NCBI RefSeq assembly: GCF_052113225.1
Contig: NZ_JBFRCT010000008.1
Location: 62,001-126,000 of the forward strand
Length of the DNA: 64,000 bases
Direction of reading: 5' to 3'
Source: Pristimantibacillus sp052113225
Lineage (GTDB): Bacteria > Bacillota > Bacilli > Paenibacillales > Paenibacillaceae
Shown here: positions 9,269-18,483 of the stretch, piece after piece
How positions within the stretch are numbered: position 1 is the stretch's first letter
Layout: every line of letters begins with the position of its first letter
The notes under the pieces: model-generated
The model's input: only the letters and a program-made list of their open reading frames with translations
What the model was told of the DNA's origin: nothing
Database searches by the model: none
Translations under genes and position numbers: made by a program

Positions 9269-10963
9269 TTGCGGATACCAAGGTCAAGGTCAAACCAAGC
9301 TAAGCTTATGCTTACAGCATTTATGTTTCTATCAACCTTAGCTGCATGTGACGAAGAAAACGCTGTCAAACCGCCGAAGGAGCAGGTCAGCAATCCCCCA
9401 GTAATAAGCGGTGACCCGTCCTTCAGCCGATACGACCCTCCGATTGATCTTTCCTTTGTCAGAGAAACAGGGGAAGGACTGGATAACCTTATCAAAAGCC
9501 TGCCCGGGGAAACCCTGGCGGATAATCGCTGGACCAGGCTGGATGAAGAGGTTCTCGGAATCAAAATCAAGTACAATTGGACAGCCAAAGGGGATTTATA
9601 CCGTCAGAAGCTTGGTGCCTCTATTGCTTCAGGCCATATTCCGGATGTAGTCGCAGTGGATGCCCAGCAGCTCCGGGAGCTCAGCAATGCAGGACTGATC
9701 GAGGATTTGACGGATGTCTATGAACAATATGCTTCTTCCCTTACGAAGAGAGTACTCAGTGAGGAAGGTGATGGTCCATTTGAGACGGCAACGATTGAAG
9801 GCAAGCTAATGGGCATTCCGCAGACAAGTTCCTCCATTGAAGATGCCGACTTGTTATGGATTAGAACGGACTGGCTGAATAGACTAGGGCTGAAACCGCC
9901 AACAACGATGCAGGAACTATTGACCATTTCGAAAGCGTTTACAGAGGATGACCCTGATCATAACGGCAAAGACGATACCTTCGGAATTGCGGCAACCAAA
10001 TATTTGGGAGACCCTGTTATGGGGCTTGTGGATCTTATGGCCGGGTATAATGCATTTCCAAATATATGGATAAAGAATCAGCAGGGCAAACTCGTGTATG
10101 GAGGGATTCAGCCTGAGGTCAAGACAGCTTTGAAGGTCATTCAGGATATGTACCGGCAAGGGCAGATTGATCCTGAGTTTGCTTTGAAGGACGGAGAGAA
10201 GGCTAACAAGCTGATCGCAGCCGGGAAGATCGGCATGATCTACGGCGAGCAATGGGCTTCCTTTCTAGTGCAAACAAGCCGTGATAATAATCCGAACGCT
10301 GACTGGCAGGCTTACCCGATCGTGTCTGCTACTGGAGACGCAGCCAAAGTTCCACTTAAATTCAACACGAACACCTACTTCGTGGTCAAGAAAGGTTATG
10401 AGCATCCGGAGGCCATCGTCAAGCTGTTTAATCTGCATCTAGAGAAAAACTGGGGACAAACAGCGGAGTATGAAAAGTATTACAACACGACCTATGCCGT
10501 ATGGCAGCTATCACCGGTTACACCGTCCCCAACTCGCAAAAATCTGGAGGCGTTCCGTCAAATTGAGGATGCGAACAGGAGCGGAAATAATGCTTTGATG
10601 AAGGATGAAGCCAAGTATATTAAGAAGAGAATGGATACCTATTTGTCCGGTAAGGATTCCGGTGAAACAGGCTGGGGCTGGCTGAAAACTTACGGTCCTA
10701 CGGGAGCTTTCTCTATTATCGATCAATATGAAAAAAATGATCAGCTGCTGTATGAGAGTTTTGTAGGCGCTCCAACAGATACCATGATAGATAAGCAGCA
10801 GATTCTAAGTGATTTGCAGAATGATACCTACTTTAATATTATTTTGGGCAGACCTATCAATGAATTCGACCAATTTGTGAATAACTGGTACAAACTGGGT
10901 GGGGACAAAATTACAGATGAGGTTAATCAGTGGTATGCGAAGCGCGAAAGCGGGAAACAGTGA
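9269..10963 (+). CDS. Solute-binding lipoprotein coupled to a sensor kinase (AraP-like)
   Basis: The signal peptide ends LSTLAAC with the lipid Cys at residue 27; the rest is a family 1 extracellular binding domain (564 residues). No permease gene is near it. A YesM-like kinase starts 55 bp downstream and a YesN-like regulator follows. This order (binding protein, kinase, regulator) is that of the AraPST arabinose-sensing system of Geobacillus stearothermophilus, so a sensing role rather than transport is likely, though it could also serve a distant permease. TTG 9269 is preceded by AAAAGGGG at 9253-9260. Confidence 0.85.
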   Translation: MRIPRSRSNQAKLMLTAFMFLSTLAACDEENAVKPPKEQVSNPPVISGDPSFSRYDPPIDLSFVRETGEGLDNLIKSLPGETLADNRWTRLDEEVLGIKIKYNWTAKGDLYRQKLGASIASGHIPDVVAVDAQQLRELSNAGLIEDLTDVYEQYASSLTKRVLSEEGDGPFETATIEGKLMGIPQTSSSIEDADLLWIRTDWLNRLGLKPPTTMQELLTISKAFTEDDPDHNGKDDTFGIAATKYLGDPVMGLVDLMAGYNAFPNIWIKNQQGKLVYGGIQPEVKTALKVIQDMYRQGQIDPEFALKDGEKANKLIAAGKIGMIYGEQWASFLVQTSRDNNPNADWQAYPIVSATGDAAKVPLKFNTNTYFVVKKGYEHPEAIVKLFNLHLEKNWGQTAEYEKYYNTTYAVWQLSPVTPSPTRKNLEAFRQIEDANRSGNNALMKDEAKYIKKRMDTYLSGKDSGETGWGWLKTYGPTGAFSIIDQYEKNDQLLYESFVGAPTDTMIDKQQILSDLQNDTYFNIILGRPINEFDQFVNNWYKLGGDKITDEVNQWYAKRESGKQ

Positions 10964-11018
10964 ATACCTGCCAACGGTGCCCTATATATACGTAAAATAG
11001 ATCAACGGAGGTATTCAT

Positions 11019-12767
11019 TTGTTTAGACTGCCAGCTCATTCATGGCGCAATGCACTGTTTGTCAGGCTGATTATCACGAATCTGATTGTGATCCTGCCGA
11101 TTATTTTACTAGGGGTCTATTTGTATAACTGGAGTTATACAAATGCCAGCAATGAAATATCGAAAAATACAACTGCCCAGCTCTCCTATTATCTGGAGGA
11201 CTTGAATCATGAGATAGAGTGGCTGGAAATTCAACAATATGATATTTTGCAGGACACGGACATGAATAAACTAGCGGTTACCTGGGATTTGATGGACAAT
11301 GCTGAGAGGAAGGAAAGCATCGATTATTTGCTCCACCGTTTTACTTCCATTAAGAACAGCAGCTCTTACATTAAAGATATTTATGTGCACGTACGTACCA
11401 TTCAGAAGACCATCTCATCCAGCAATGGAGTTGACGATTTCAATCAACGCAGCTTTGACTATTTCCGTACAGAAGTGGATAAGAAGCAGGTACGCCTGAT
11501 CCGCTGGGATAATTCGCTTCATTTAAGTGCTGCCAAATACGGCGGCAAGGAAGGTGCTCCTTTATTTATTGTTCAGATTGAGCTGGATATGGACAAGCTT
11601 AAGGAATCCTTGCAGCAGATCAGTGTCTATCCCGAAAGCGGCTCTTTTCTAATCTCGAATAAAACCGGATTTACACTAGCCAGCAGCGATGGCACTTCAG
11701 ACGCCTTACAGAGCAATATATTTGCTGCGCTTCGTTCCAAAGATAATACAATGATCACGCGGTTAAATAATCGTAATTATCATCTGGATAAAGCTTACTC
11801 TGAGCCGCTCGGATTATCTGTCATCACCTATCTGCCTGAATCGGTTGTGAAGAAGCCGCTGAACGGATTTGATAACTGGGCTTGGGTGTTCGCACTGACC
11901 TCCTGCTGCGCAGTCGTTATTTATGCTTTATCAACTTATAAGTTTGTTCATAAGCCGCTGCTGCTGCTTGTACAGAGCTTCAGAAAGATGGAAGGAGGTG
12001 CATTGGACATTCATATTGACCATGAGCAGAAGGATGAATTCGGCTATTTGTATAACCGGTTCAACCAGATGATTAAGAAGCTGCAGACGCTGATCGACCA
12101 AGATTTCAAGCAAACGATGATGATGCAGAAGGCAGAGCTCAAGCAGCTTCAATCCCAAATTAAACCACACTTTTTGTACAACAGCTTTTTTATTCTGAAC
12201 TCATTGGCAAAAACAGGGGATCTAGAGCGCGTTGAGCTCTTTACGAATATGCTTGGCGAGTATTACCGGTTTATTACTCGCAACGGCGAGGATAATGTTC
12301 ACTTATCGGAAGAGACTCGGCATTCCAGAATGTATACCGAAATTCAAAAGCTCCGATTCTCCAGAAGAATTAAGGTAGAGTTCGATGAGTTGCCTAAGGA
12401 CATGGAGCGGATTCGGGTGCCAAGACTGATTATACAGCCGATAATCGAAAACGCTTATGAGCATAGTCTCGAGAAAATGACAGATGAAGGCTTGCTCCGT
12501 GTATCCTTCGCTATGGATCAAGAGGAAGCAAGAATTGTAATTGAGAATAACGGCGATAACCCGATCAGCGACACTCAGATTGAAGCCCTTCAAACAAGAT
12601 TAAACAGCAGAGGAGAATCCGGTGAAATGACCGGCATGATTAACATCCATCGGCGTATTATTTTGACCTATGGAGAAGGCAGCGGTCTGTCTCTGTCCAG
12701 AAGCGAGTTGAATGGCTTGAGGGTTGAGATTAGAATCAGGCTGAAAGGGGCCGGTGACTTTGTATAG
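11019..12767 (+). CDS. YesM-like sensor histidine kinase with altered ATP-site motif (AraS-like)
   Basis: Membrane segments lie near residues 12-35 and 285-307, with an extracytoplasmic sensing domain between and a HAMP region after. H384 sits in SQIKPHFLYNSF. The ATP-binding domain has an N-box (ENAYEH), but where the kinase at 1916 has IDNGVGM this protein reads IENNGDNPI, so the usual Asp-Asn-Gly-x-Gly is not kept, and the following Gly-rich stretch is TGMINIHRRI. Some LytS-type kinases vary here, so activity is uncertain. TTG 11019 is preceded by CGGAGGT. It overlaps the regulator gene downstream. Confidence 0.88.
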   Translation: MFRLPAHSWRNALFVRLIITNLIVILPIILLGVYLYNWSYTNASNEISKNTTAQLSYYLEDLNHEIEWLEIQQYDILQDTDMNKLAVTWDLMDNAERKESIDYLLHRFTSIKNSSSYIKDIYVHVRTIQKTISSSNGVDDFNQRSFDYFRTEVDKKQVRLIRWDNSLHLSAAKYGGKEGAPLFIVQIELDMDKLKESLQQISVYPESGSFLISNKTGFTLASSDGTSDALQSNIFAALRSKDNTMITRLNNRNYHLDKAYSEPLGLSVITYLPESVVKKPLNGFDNWAWVFALTSCCAVVIYALSTYKFVHKPLLLLVQSFRKMEGGALDIHIDHEQKDEFGYLYNRFNQMIKKLQTLIDQDFKQTMMMQKAELKQLQSQIKPHFLYNSFFILNSLAKTGDLERVELFTNMLGEYYRFITRNGEDNVHLSEETRHSRMYTEIQKLRFSRRIKVEFDELPKDMERIRVPRLIIQPIIENAYEHSLEKMTDEGLLRVSFAMDQEEARIVIENNGDNPISDTQIEALQTRLNSRGESGEMTGMINIHRRIILTYGEGSGLSLSRSELNGLRVEIRIRLKGAGDFV

Positions 12768-14400
12768 ACTGCTGATAGTTGATGATGAAGATATTATTAC
12801 GGATTCCCTGTACGAGGTCTTTCACCGGCTGATGCCGGAGAAGCTGGATGTCTGCAAAGCTTATTCGGCCAAGGAAGCTTTGCAGTGGATGTCACGGACA
12901 AGGATAGATATCGTCTTGACCGATATTAGCATGCCAGGGATGAACGGTCTTGAGCTTTCCGATGAAATTCAAGCCTTCTGGCCAAGATGCAAGGTCATCT
13001 TCCTGACGGGATTCAGTGAGTTTGACTATGCCTATAAAGCGATTCAAATGCCGAAGGTCCGGTATTTGCTGAAGACAGAGGGCTACGATAAGGTTACGGC
13101 AACGGTACAAGAAGTGATTCAAGAGATTGAACATGAGAATCAGATGAGCAAAATGCTGGAGCAGTCACAAGAGCAGCTCTATGCTCTAGAGCAAATGGCA
13201 CAAGGAGATTACATCCGCCACCTGCTTCAGAAAAGCTTAAATCTAGAAGAGACACGTCTGATAGATGAATTCCGTAAAATGAACATCGGTCTTGATCCGG
13301 AATTGCCTGTGTTCCTGGTCATCGGACATTTATGTTACCCGGATGGTACTACTTATATAGAAAGAAGCAGCTTGCTTACGAACGCTAGAATGATCTGGAA
13401 TTCGTATTTGTCGGAGAAAACAAGGCATATCGGTACTGTAGATAAGCAGAGAGATCTCTTATGGCTGCTTCAGCCCTCCGAGTCTGCCGATGAGAAGTTC
13501 TACAATCATTTTGTCCGTTATTTGGAAGGCACGCTGGAATTGATTCAAGAGACTTGCCTGCAATCTCTTGGACTGCCAGTAGCCTTTACGATAAGCGGCA
13601 CTCCCTGCGCCTGGGATGTGATGAACCGGCAGTACGAGCGGCTCCGTCAGCTACAGCAGATGAAGATTGATGGAGATGGAATGACCATTATTTTAAAAGA
13701 CCGCGGTGAACAGCTAGAGGACTCCATAGAGCAGCTTCAAAGGAAAGAGGAAGGGCAAATCTCCTCTAAAGCAGAGATGCTTGCTGCCTTTCTGGAAGCA
13801 GGCAAAGCAGATAAATTCGATGAAATATTCGAAGAGCTGAGTACGAGCATGCTGCAGGCTAACAGTCCTGTCAAAAGAACCATTGAAGTGTACTATTCTA
13901 TTGCGCTGGTTCTGCTCTCTTATATCAATCGTTCGGGGCTATGCCGTGAGATTCATGATTTCAGCAAGCTGATGCGTTTGGATGAGCACGCATCAATGAA
14001 AGAGGCGATTCACTACTTGAAGCAGGTCAGTGATCAGCTATTTCAAGTGAAAAGCTCAGTGAAGAAGGAAAATGCATCCAGCGTCATTGGTAACATATGT
14101 GAGTATATCAATGAACATTTAAGCGAAGATCTGTCTCTTGTCCGGCTGGCCGAGATCAATTATTTCAATCCGTCCTATTTGTCCCGGTTTTTCAAACAGG
14201 AGTGTGGCGTCAATTTATCTGAATTCATAGATAATTGTCGTGTGAGAAGAGCAAAGGAACTGCTGAAAGAGGATGACCTGAAGGTGCGGGAGGTTTCCGC
14301 TCTGGTGGGTTATGAGGCTGCACACTCCTTTACAAGGTTTTTTAAGAAGGCTACAGGCATGACACCGCAGGAATATCGGGACGCTCTTACCCAAACTTGA
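12760..14400 (+). CDS. YesN-like response regulator (AraT-like)
   Basis: The receiver has acidic residues at 8-9, phosphoacceptor D55 in VLTDISMP and a Lys in LLKTEG; two AraC helix-turn-helix units are at the C-terminus (LVRLAEINYFNPSYLSRFF, VREVSALVGYEAAHSFTRFF). The start overlaps the kinase end (12767). TTG 12760 is nine bases after AAAGGGG; GTG 12754 is an alternative. It probably controls the GH43 gene just downstream and, through the shared 40-bp element, possibly the first operon. Confidence 0.88.
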   Translation: MYRLLIVDDEDIITDSLYEVFHRLMPEKLDVCKAYSAKEALQWMSRTRIDIVLTDISMPGMNGLELSDEIQAFWPRCKVIFLTGFSEFDYAYKAIQMPKVRYLLKTEGYDKVTATVQEVIQEIEHENQMSKMLEQSQEQLYALEQMAQGDYIRHLLQKSLNLEETRLIDEFRKMNIGLDPELPVFLVIGHLCYPDGTTYIERSSLLTNARMIWNSYLSEKTRHIGTVDKQRDLLWLLQPSESADEKFYNHFVRYLEGTLELIQETCLQSLGLPVAFTISGTPCAWDVMNRQYERLRQLQQMKIDGDGMTIILKDRGEQLEDSIEQLQRKEEGQISSKAEMLAAFLEAGKADKFDEIFEELSTSMLQANSPVKRTIEVYYSIALVLLSYINRSGLCREIHDFSKLMRLDEHASMKEAIHYLKQVSDQLFQVKSSVKKENASSVIGNICEYINEHLSEDLSLVRLAEINYFNPSYLSRFFKQECGVNLSEFIDNCRVRRAKELLKEDDLKVREVSALVGYEAAHSFTRFFKKATGMTPQEYRDALTQT

Positions 14401-14431
14401 TCACATCCCATCATTCGAAACAAATCAGCTT

Positions 14432-14501
14432 ATGCTTACAATGCAAGAATCATCACGAATCGTCTAATCCTGACCATTTGTGTGATTATTCTTTTAAGGA
14501 G
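14432..14501 (+). ncRNA. Structured leader element, single copy, before the GH43 gene
   Basis: This stretch aligns with the repeated element upstream of 39386: shared blocks are ATGCTTAC, GAATCATCAC, CCATTTG, GTGAT(C/T)ATTC and CTTTTAAGGAGG. GAATCATCAC (14447-14456) can pair with GTGATTATTC (14482-14491), and an inner pairing AATCGTC/GACCATT is possible, each with one mismatch. It merges with the ribosome binding site of the gene at 14511. The open frame running through it from 14397 is therefore not taken as coding. Confidence 0.5.
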
Positions 14502-14510
14502 GAATTATCA

Positions 14511-15938
14511 ATGGAAGAATTACAGGTTAAGTTGGCTAGCGCAGTAGGTAAAATACCGCCTCAAGGTAATCCGCTTGTCTCGCACAAGTTTGGAGCAGAC
14601 CCATACGCTCTTGTATATGATGGCCGCGTCTATCTGTATACGACAAATGACGTGCTGGAATACAGCGAGGATGGCGCCGTGAAGGATAATACATATGGAA
14701 ACATTAACAAGATTGGTGTTATTTCCTCTGCGGATCTGGTGAACTGGACGGATCATGGCATTATTAATGTTGCAGGTCCTAATGGAGCAGCTAAATGGGC
14801 AACACAATCCTGGGCGCCTGCTATCGCTCATAAGGTCATTAACGGACAAGACAAGTTCTTCCTTTATTTTGCGAATAATGCAAGTGGAATAGGTGTACTC
14901 GAGGGAGACAGCCCAACTGGCCCTTGGAAGGATCCAATTGGTAAAGCGCTCATATTAAGATCGACACCTGGAGTTGAGAAGGTTACCTGGTTATTTGATC
15001 CGGCCGTGCTCGTGGACGATGATGGCAAAGCTTATATCTACTTTGGCGGAGGGGTGCCAGAAGGCAAAGATGAAAATCCGGATACAGCACGAGTCATGCA
15101 GCTTGGTGAAGATATGACCAGCGTAGTGGGCGAAGCACAGGTTATCCCGGCCCCATTTATGTTCGAGGATGCAGGTATTAACAAATATAACGGCACTTAT
15201 TACTATACGTATTGCTCAAACTTCTATAACGGCGTTCGTCCGGAAGGAAGCCCTCCGGCAGGGGAAATCGCCTATATGACCAGTGACAGTCCAATGGGAC
15301 CATGGACATACCGGGGAACGATTCTGAAAAATCCAGGGCATTTCTTCGGAGTAGGCGGCAACAACCATCACGTCATCTTCGAGTTTAAAGATGCCTGGTA
15401 TATTGCCTATCATGCCCAGACTTTATCGAAAGCGATGGGGGTTCCGAAGGGTTATCGTTCCACTCATCTGAATGAAGTTAAGTTCCAGGATTCCGACCAG
15501 TCCATTCAAGAAATGACGGCCAATTACGAAGGTGTTCAGCAAATTCAGCCGTTCAATCCCTATGAGCATGTAGAAGCGGCAACGATTGGATGGAATGCTG
15601 GAATTACTGCGGAAGGTTCTTCTGACGGCAGCGTGGTCGTATCAGATATAGACAGCGGTGATTGGCTCGCATTGTCCAAGGTTGATTTTGGCAGTGGTGC
15701 TTCCGGGTTTGCAGCGTCTGTATCAGAAGCAGGTTCGGTTGGTGTAATTGAACTGCGGTTGGATACTGCAGATGGCCAATTAATTGGGACCTTGCAGATT
15801 CCTGCTGCAAAGACGGAGACCGTTGAATATCACACTGAGGTAACTGGTGCCAATGGTATTCATGATTTGTACCTAGTGTTCAAGGGCAAGCCTGACAGCA
15901 AGCTGTTCAAGCTGCATAGCTGGCAGTTCAGCCAATAA
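14511..15938 (+). CDS. Intracellular GH43 enzyme, probable arabinoxylan debranching arabinofuranosidase or xylosidase
   Basis: A five-bladed beta-propeller hydrolase of family GH43, about 475 residues with no signal peptide. Expected catalytic acids are visible: general base D30 (GADPYALVYDG), pKa modulator D163 (WLFDPAVLVDDDG) and general acid E219 (MFEDAGINKYNG). Residues from about 385 form an extra beta-rich domain resembling a CBM6-type sandwich. AAGGAGG lies before ATG 14511. Its position behind an AraPST-like set favours an arabinofuranosidase, but GH43 specificity cannot be read from sequence alone. Confidence 0.85.
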   Translation: MEELQVKLASAVGKIPPQGNPLVSHKFGADPYALVYDGRVYLYTTNDVLEYSEDGAVKDNTYGNINKIGVISSADLVNWTDHGIINVAGPNGAAKWATQSWAPAIAHKVINGQDKFFLYFANNASGIGVLEGDSPTGPWKDPIGKALILRSTPGVEKVTWLFDPAVLVDDDGKAYIYFGGGVPEGKDENPDTARVMQLGEDMTSVVGEAQVIPAPFMFEDAGINKYNGTYYYTYCSNFYNGVRPEGSPPAGEIAYMTSDSPMGPWTYRGTILKNPGHFFGVGGNNHHVIFEFKDAWYIAYHAQTLSKAMGVPKGYRSTHLNEVKFQDSDQSIQEMTANYEGVQQIQPFNPYEHVEAATIGWNAGITAEGSSDGSVVVSDIDSGDWLALSKVDFGSGASGFAASVSEAGSVGVIELRLDTADGQLIGTLQIPAAKTETVEYHTEVTGANGIHDLYLVFKGKPDSKLFKLHSWQFSQ

Positions 15939-15959
15939 AGATGGTTTTGTGAAGCAGAG

Positions 15960-15992
15960 GATCGCGGCAAGAAAGGGCCGCGGTCTTTTTTT
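15960..15992 (+). terminator. Intrinsic terminator after the GH43 gene
   Basis: GATCGCGGC pairs with GCCGCGGTC (one G-U) around an eight-base loop and is followed by seven T. It separates the GH43 gene from the AraC regulator at 16013, whose ribosome binding site begins eight bases later, so read-through may drive that gene. Confidence 0.85.
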
Positions 15993-16012
15993 ACAGGCCG
16001 GAAAGGATACGG

Positions 16013-16879
16013 ATGTTGTCCATGAAGCCAATTCAAGTCTTTGATACCTTTACCAGCAGTCAGTTCATATGCACCTACAGCGGCTATAAGCCAGCCAACA
16101 GGCATAAGTGGGGGCCGGGCGTACGTGATATTTATGCGTTGCACTACATTATAAGCGGGAAGGGAACGCTGGAGACGCGTAATCAGCGGTATCTGTTAAC
16201 AGCAGGCGAGAGTTTTATAATCTTTCCGCAAACGGAGATTCACTACTATCCGGATCCGGAGGATCCTTGGGAGTATGTATGGGTTGAGTTTAAAGGTGAT
16301 GAAGCGAAGCGTCTAGTGGCGTTGACGGGGTTTGAGCCGGGTAAACCTGTAGTCGAGGTATGTAAGGTTGATTTAAAGCTGTATTTCCCTGTAGTGCCAG
16401 GTGCTGAAGCGAGACCTTTTGAGAAAATGAGAACAGAGGCGCAATTACGTTTACTGCTCTCTTATTATATGGAATTTTATCCAAGAGAATCTCCTTCGAT
16501 CAATTACGTCCAGCTGGCGAAGGAATATATCATGATTAATTATTGGCGGACTACCTTGACGGTATCGGATATTGTCCATGCTGTCAGCCTGGAGCGCAGC
16601 TACCTGTTCCGCCTGTTCAAGGAAGCCGAAGGGATGTCTATATCAAGCTATGTGACTGCTTACCGGATTGAACGAGCCTGCGAGCTGCTGAGGTCACCTG
16701 GATTGTCCATCAAGTCGGTCGCATGTTCGGTAGGCTACAAAGATCAGCTCTATTTCTCCAAGGTATTTAAGAAAGCAGCGTCATATACGCCATCTGAATA
16801 TATGACGCTGCATAGCCTAGACACGAATGCTTTAGCGGAAGAGGACGCAGTTGCCGGATTCCCGGAAATACCGAATTAG
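16013..16879 (+). CDS. AraC family transcriptional regulator with cupin sensor domain
   Basis: 288 residues: an N-terminal AraC-type cupin (about 15-130, with YIISGKGTLETRNQRYLLTAGE and the FPQTEIHYYP strand), then two helix-turn-helix units (about 180-275, LTVSDIVHAVSLERSYLFRLF and IKSVACSVGYKDQLYFSKVF). It should bind a small sugar directly. GAAAGGA is five bases before ATG 16013. It is convergent with the GH27 gene and lies between arabinoxylan genes, which it may control. Target and ligand are not evident. Confidence 0.88.
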   Translation: MLSMKPIQVFDTFTSSQFICTYSGYKPANRHKWGPGVRDIYALHYIISGKGTLETRNQRYLLTAGESFIIFPQTEIHYYPDPEDPWEYVWVEFKGDEAKRLVALTGFEPGKPVVEVCKVDLKLYFPVVPGAEARPFEKMRTEAQLRLLLSYYMEFYPRESPSINYVQLAKEYIMINYWRTTLTVSDIVHAVSLERSYLFRLFKEAEGMSISSYVTAYRIERACELLRSPGLSIKSVACSVGYKDQLYFSKVFKKAASYTPSEYMTLHSLDTNALAEEDAVAGFPEIPN

Positions 16880-16999
16880 CTTTACGATAGGCTCCCGTCC
16901 GCAGTCTAATTTGACCCCCAAGCAATCAATGCATAAAAAATGCTGAGCTGTTCTGGAAACAAGTTTCATGTAGATCGCTCTGTCATCTGCCTGAAGGGG

Positions 17000-17021
17000 A
17001 GCCTGACAAGCCTTGCAGGCT
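17000..17021. terminator. Hairpin between convergent genes, weak terminator candidate
   Basis: AGCCTG-A-CAAG pairs with CTTG-CAGGCT around one base in the gap between the AraC gene (ends 16879) and the GH27 gene (ends 17035 on the minus strand). No T-run follows on either strand, so termination here is doubtful. Confidence 0.3.
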
Positions 17022-17034
17022 ATACTATTCATCT

Positions 17035-18195
17035 TTATTTGACCAGCTTCGCCCGTACAATCAGGCAGTCATGTGCCGGCACAACGGGAGCGAACCGCTC
17101 CTTGAACACGCCAAGTTCCTTATGCTCCCAGCAGTCGTACATAGATAAGGAGAACCCGGAAGCGTAGGGAAGGCCGATATCCCAGAATTGCAGCGACAAC
17201 TCTCGTTGACTATCGCTCAGATTAAAGAAGCCGATCGCTACGTCGCCATCTGTAAGTACTTTCACCAGCATAAAGACATCCTCAGCATGGAACCATTGCG
17301 GCTCTGGCTTGATCCGGTAAGCTCCACGGCTCTCGATATCTTGATTAATGGCGATTAAATCCGGGTTCAACAGTATATCTTTGGTCGCTTGATTAGCCGT
17401 GCGGATATCGCAGCCGATCATGAGCGGAGAACCCATTAAGCTCCATAATGAGAAATGAGTTTTGTATTCATTGTCACTGCAGCCGCCTATCTTACTGCCG
17501 ATAAACGAGTTATTGCTGCCGCCATACATGCCGACAACGAGCATATCCATATCGTTATGGCAGAAGGAACCGGTATAGCATTCTTTGTCCAGCTGAGAAA
17601 GAGCAAGATTCTTGATAGAGTCCCAATGATCCTGAATATCGCCTGTTGACCGATACATATGGGCACCGGACTCACGTATCCATTGATAGACATTATCCTC
17701 GCCCCAATTGCAGGCAGAGAAGAGGATTTCTCGTCCGCTGTTTTTAAGGGCAAGACTCATTCGTTTGTACAGCAGTTCACCAGAGATATGCCGGGGCTTG
17801 AAGCAGTAATCGTATTTTAAATAATCGACGCCCCATTCGGCGAATAATTGAGCATCTTGAAATTCATGCTCAAAGCTGCCGGGATAACCCGCGCAAGTAT
17901 GGGTGCCAACACAGGAGTACATGCCGAATTTCAGACCTTTTGAATGAATATAATCGGCGAGTGCTTTCATTCCGCTCGGAAACTTGGCAGGATCAGCAAT
18001 CAGATTCCCTTGCTGGTCACGCTGTTTCAAGCTCCAGCAGTCATCTATGACGATGTATTCATACCCTGCGTCCTTATAGCCCTCCGTTACGAATAGATCG
18101 GCAACATCACGAATTAACTGTTCGTTGATGTCCCAGGTGAAGGTATTCCAAGAGTTCCATCCCAAGGCGGGAGTAAGTCCAAGCTGCTTGTCCAT
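17035..18195 (-). CDS. GH27 alpha-galactosidase-type glycosidase, cytosolic
   Basis: 386 residues of a GH27 (melibiase) catalytic domain plus C-terminal beta domain. The entry motif GWNSWNTF, metal-free TIM-barrel acids IDDCW, nucleophile D129 in YLKYDYC and acid/base D186 in STGDIQDHW are all present. There is no signal peptide. GH27 enzymes remove alpha-galactose, and some family members act on beta-L-arabinopyranose; in an arabinoxylan locus either side chain is possible. It is transcribed divergently from the GH43/GH10 pair. AAAGGATG lies ten bases before the ATG. Confidence 0.88.
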   Translation of the reverse strand: MDKQLGLTPALGWNSWNTFTWDINEQLIRDVADLFVTEGYKDAGYEYIVIDDCWSLKQRDQQGNLIADPAKFPSGMKALADYIHSKGLKFGMYSCVGTHTCAGYPGSFEHEFQDAQLFAEWGVDYLKYDYCFKPRHISGELLYKRMSLALKNSGREILFSACNWGEDNVYQWIRESGAHMYRSTGDIQDHWDSIKNLALSQLDKECYTGSFCHNDMDMLVVGMYGGSNNSFIGSKIGGCSDNEYKTHFSLWSLMGSPLMIGCDIRTANQATKDILLNPDLIAINQDIESRGAYRIKPEPQWFHAEDVFMLVKVLTDGDVAIGFFNLSDSQRELSLQFWDIGLPYASGFSLSMYDCWEHKELGVFKERFAPVVPAHDCLIVRAKLVK

Positions 18196-18296
18196 TAGTT
18201 ATATACATCCTTTCTTATGCTGGGAATTAAGAGTTTAATGAAAAGAGCTGTTTGTATTACAACATAAGCGGCCTTGCCAGCCTATAGCCTGATGAT

Positions 18297-18346
18297 GCTT
18301 TTATATGGATGGTTGTTGTTTCTAATAGAGTCATCATTATAAAAGC
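18297..18346. promoter_or_regulatory. Nine-base inverted repeat between divergent glycosidase genes
   Basis: GCTTTTATA (18297-18305) and TATAAAAGC (18338-18346) are perfect inverted arms about 41 bp centre to centre, close to four helical turns. A TATAAT at 18355-18360 could be the -10 of the GH43 gene, giving a roughly 120-base leader. The pair could be operator half-sites or a large hairpin. The rest of 18196-18483 shows no gene. Confidence 0.4.
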
Positions 18347-18483
18347 TTCTAACCTATAATTTGACGGGTTATAGAGCCGCAATCCGGCGGGTTGTTCGGG
18401 CCTGCTGCGAGAGCTAAACTTTCCTTGTTGCGCCAATAAACAAGGAGAGCAATACCTTGATGAATGGAGAGGGGAACTGAAAC

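Noticed and set aside
14397..14510. N-terminal extension of the GH43 gene
   Set aside because: The stretch encodes the leader element and ribosome binding site of ATG 14511; the extra residues match no GH43 feature.
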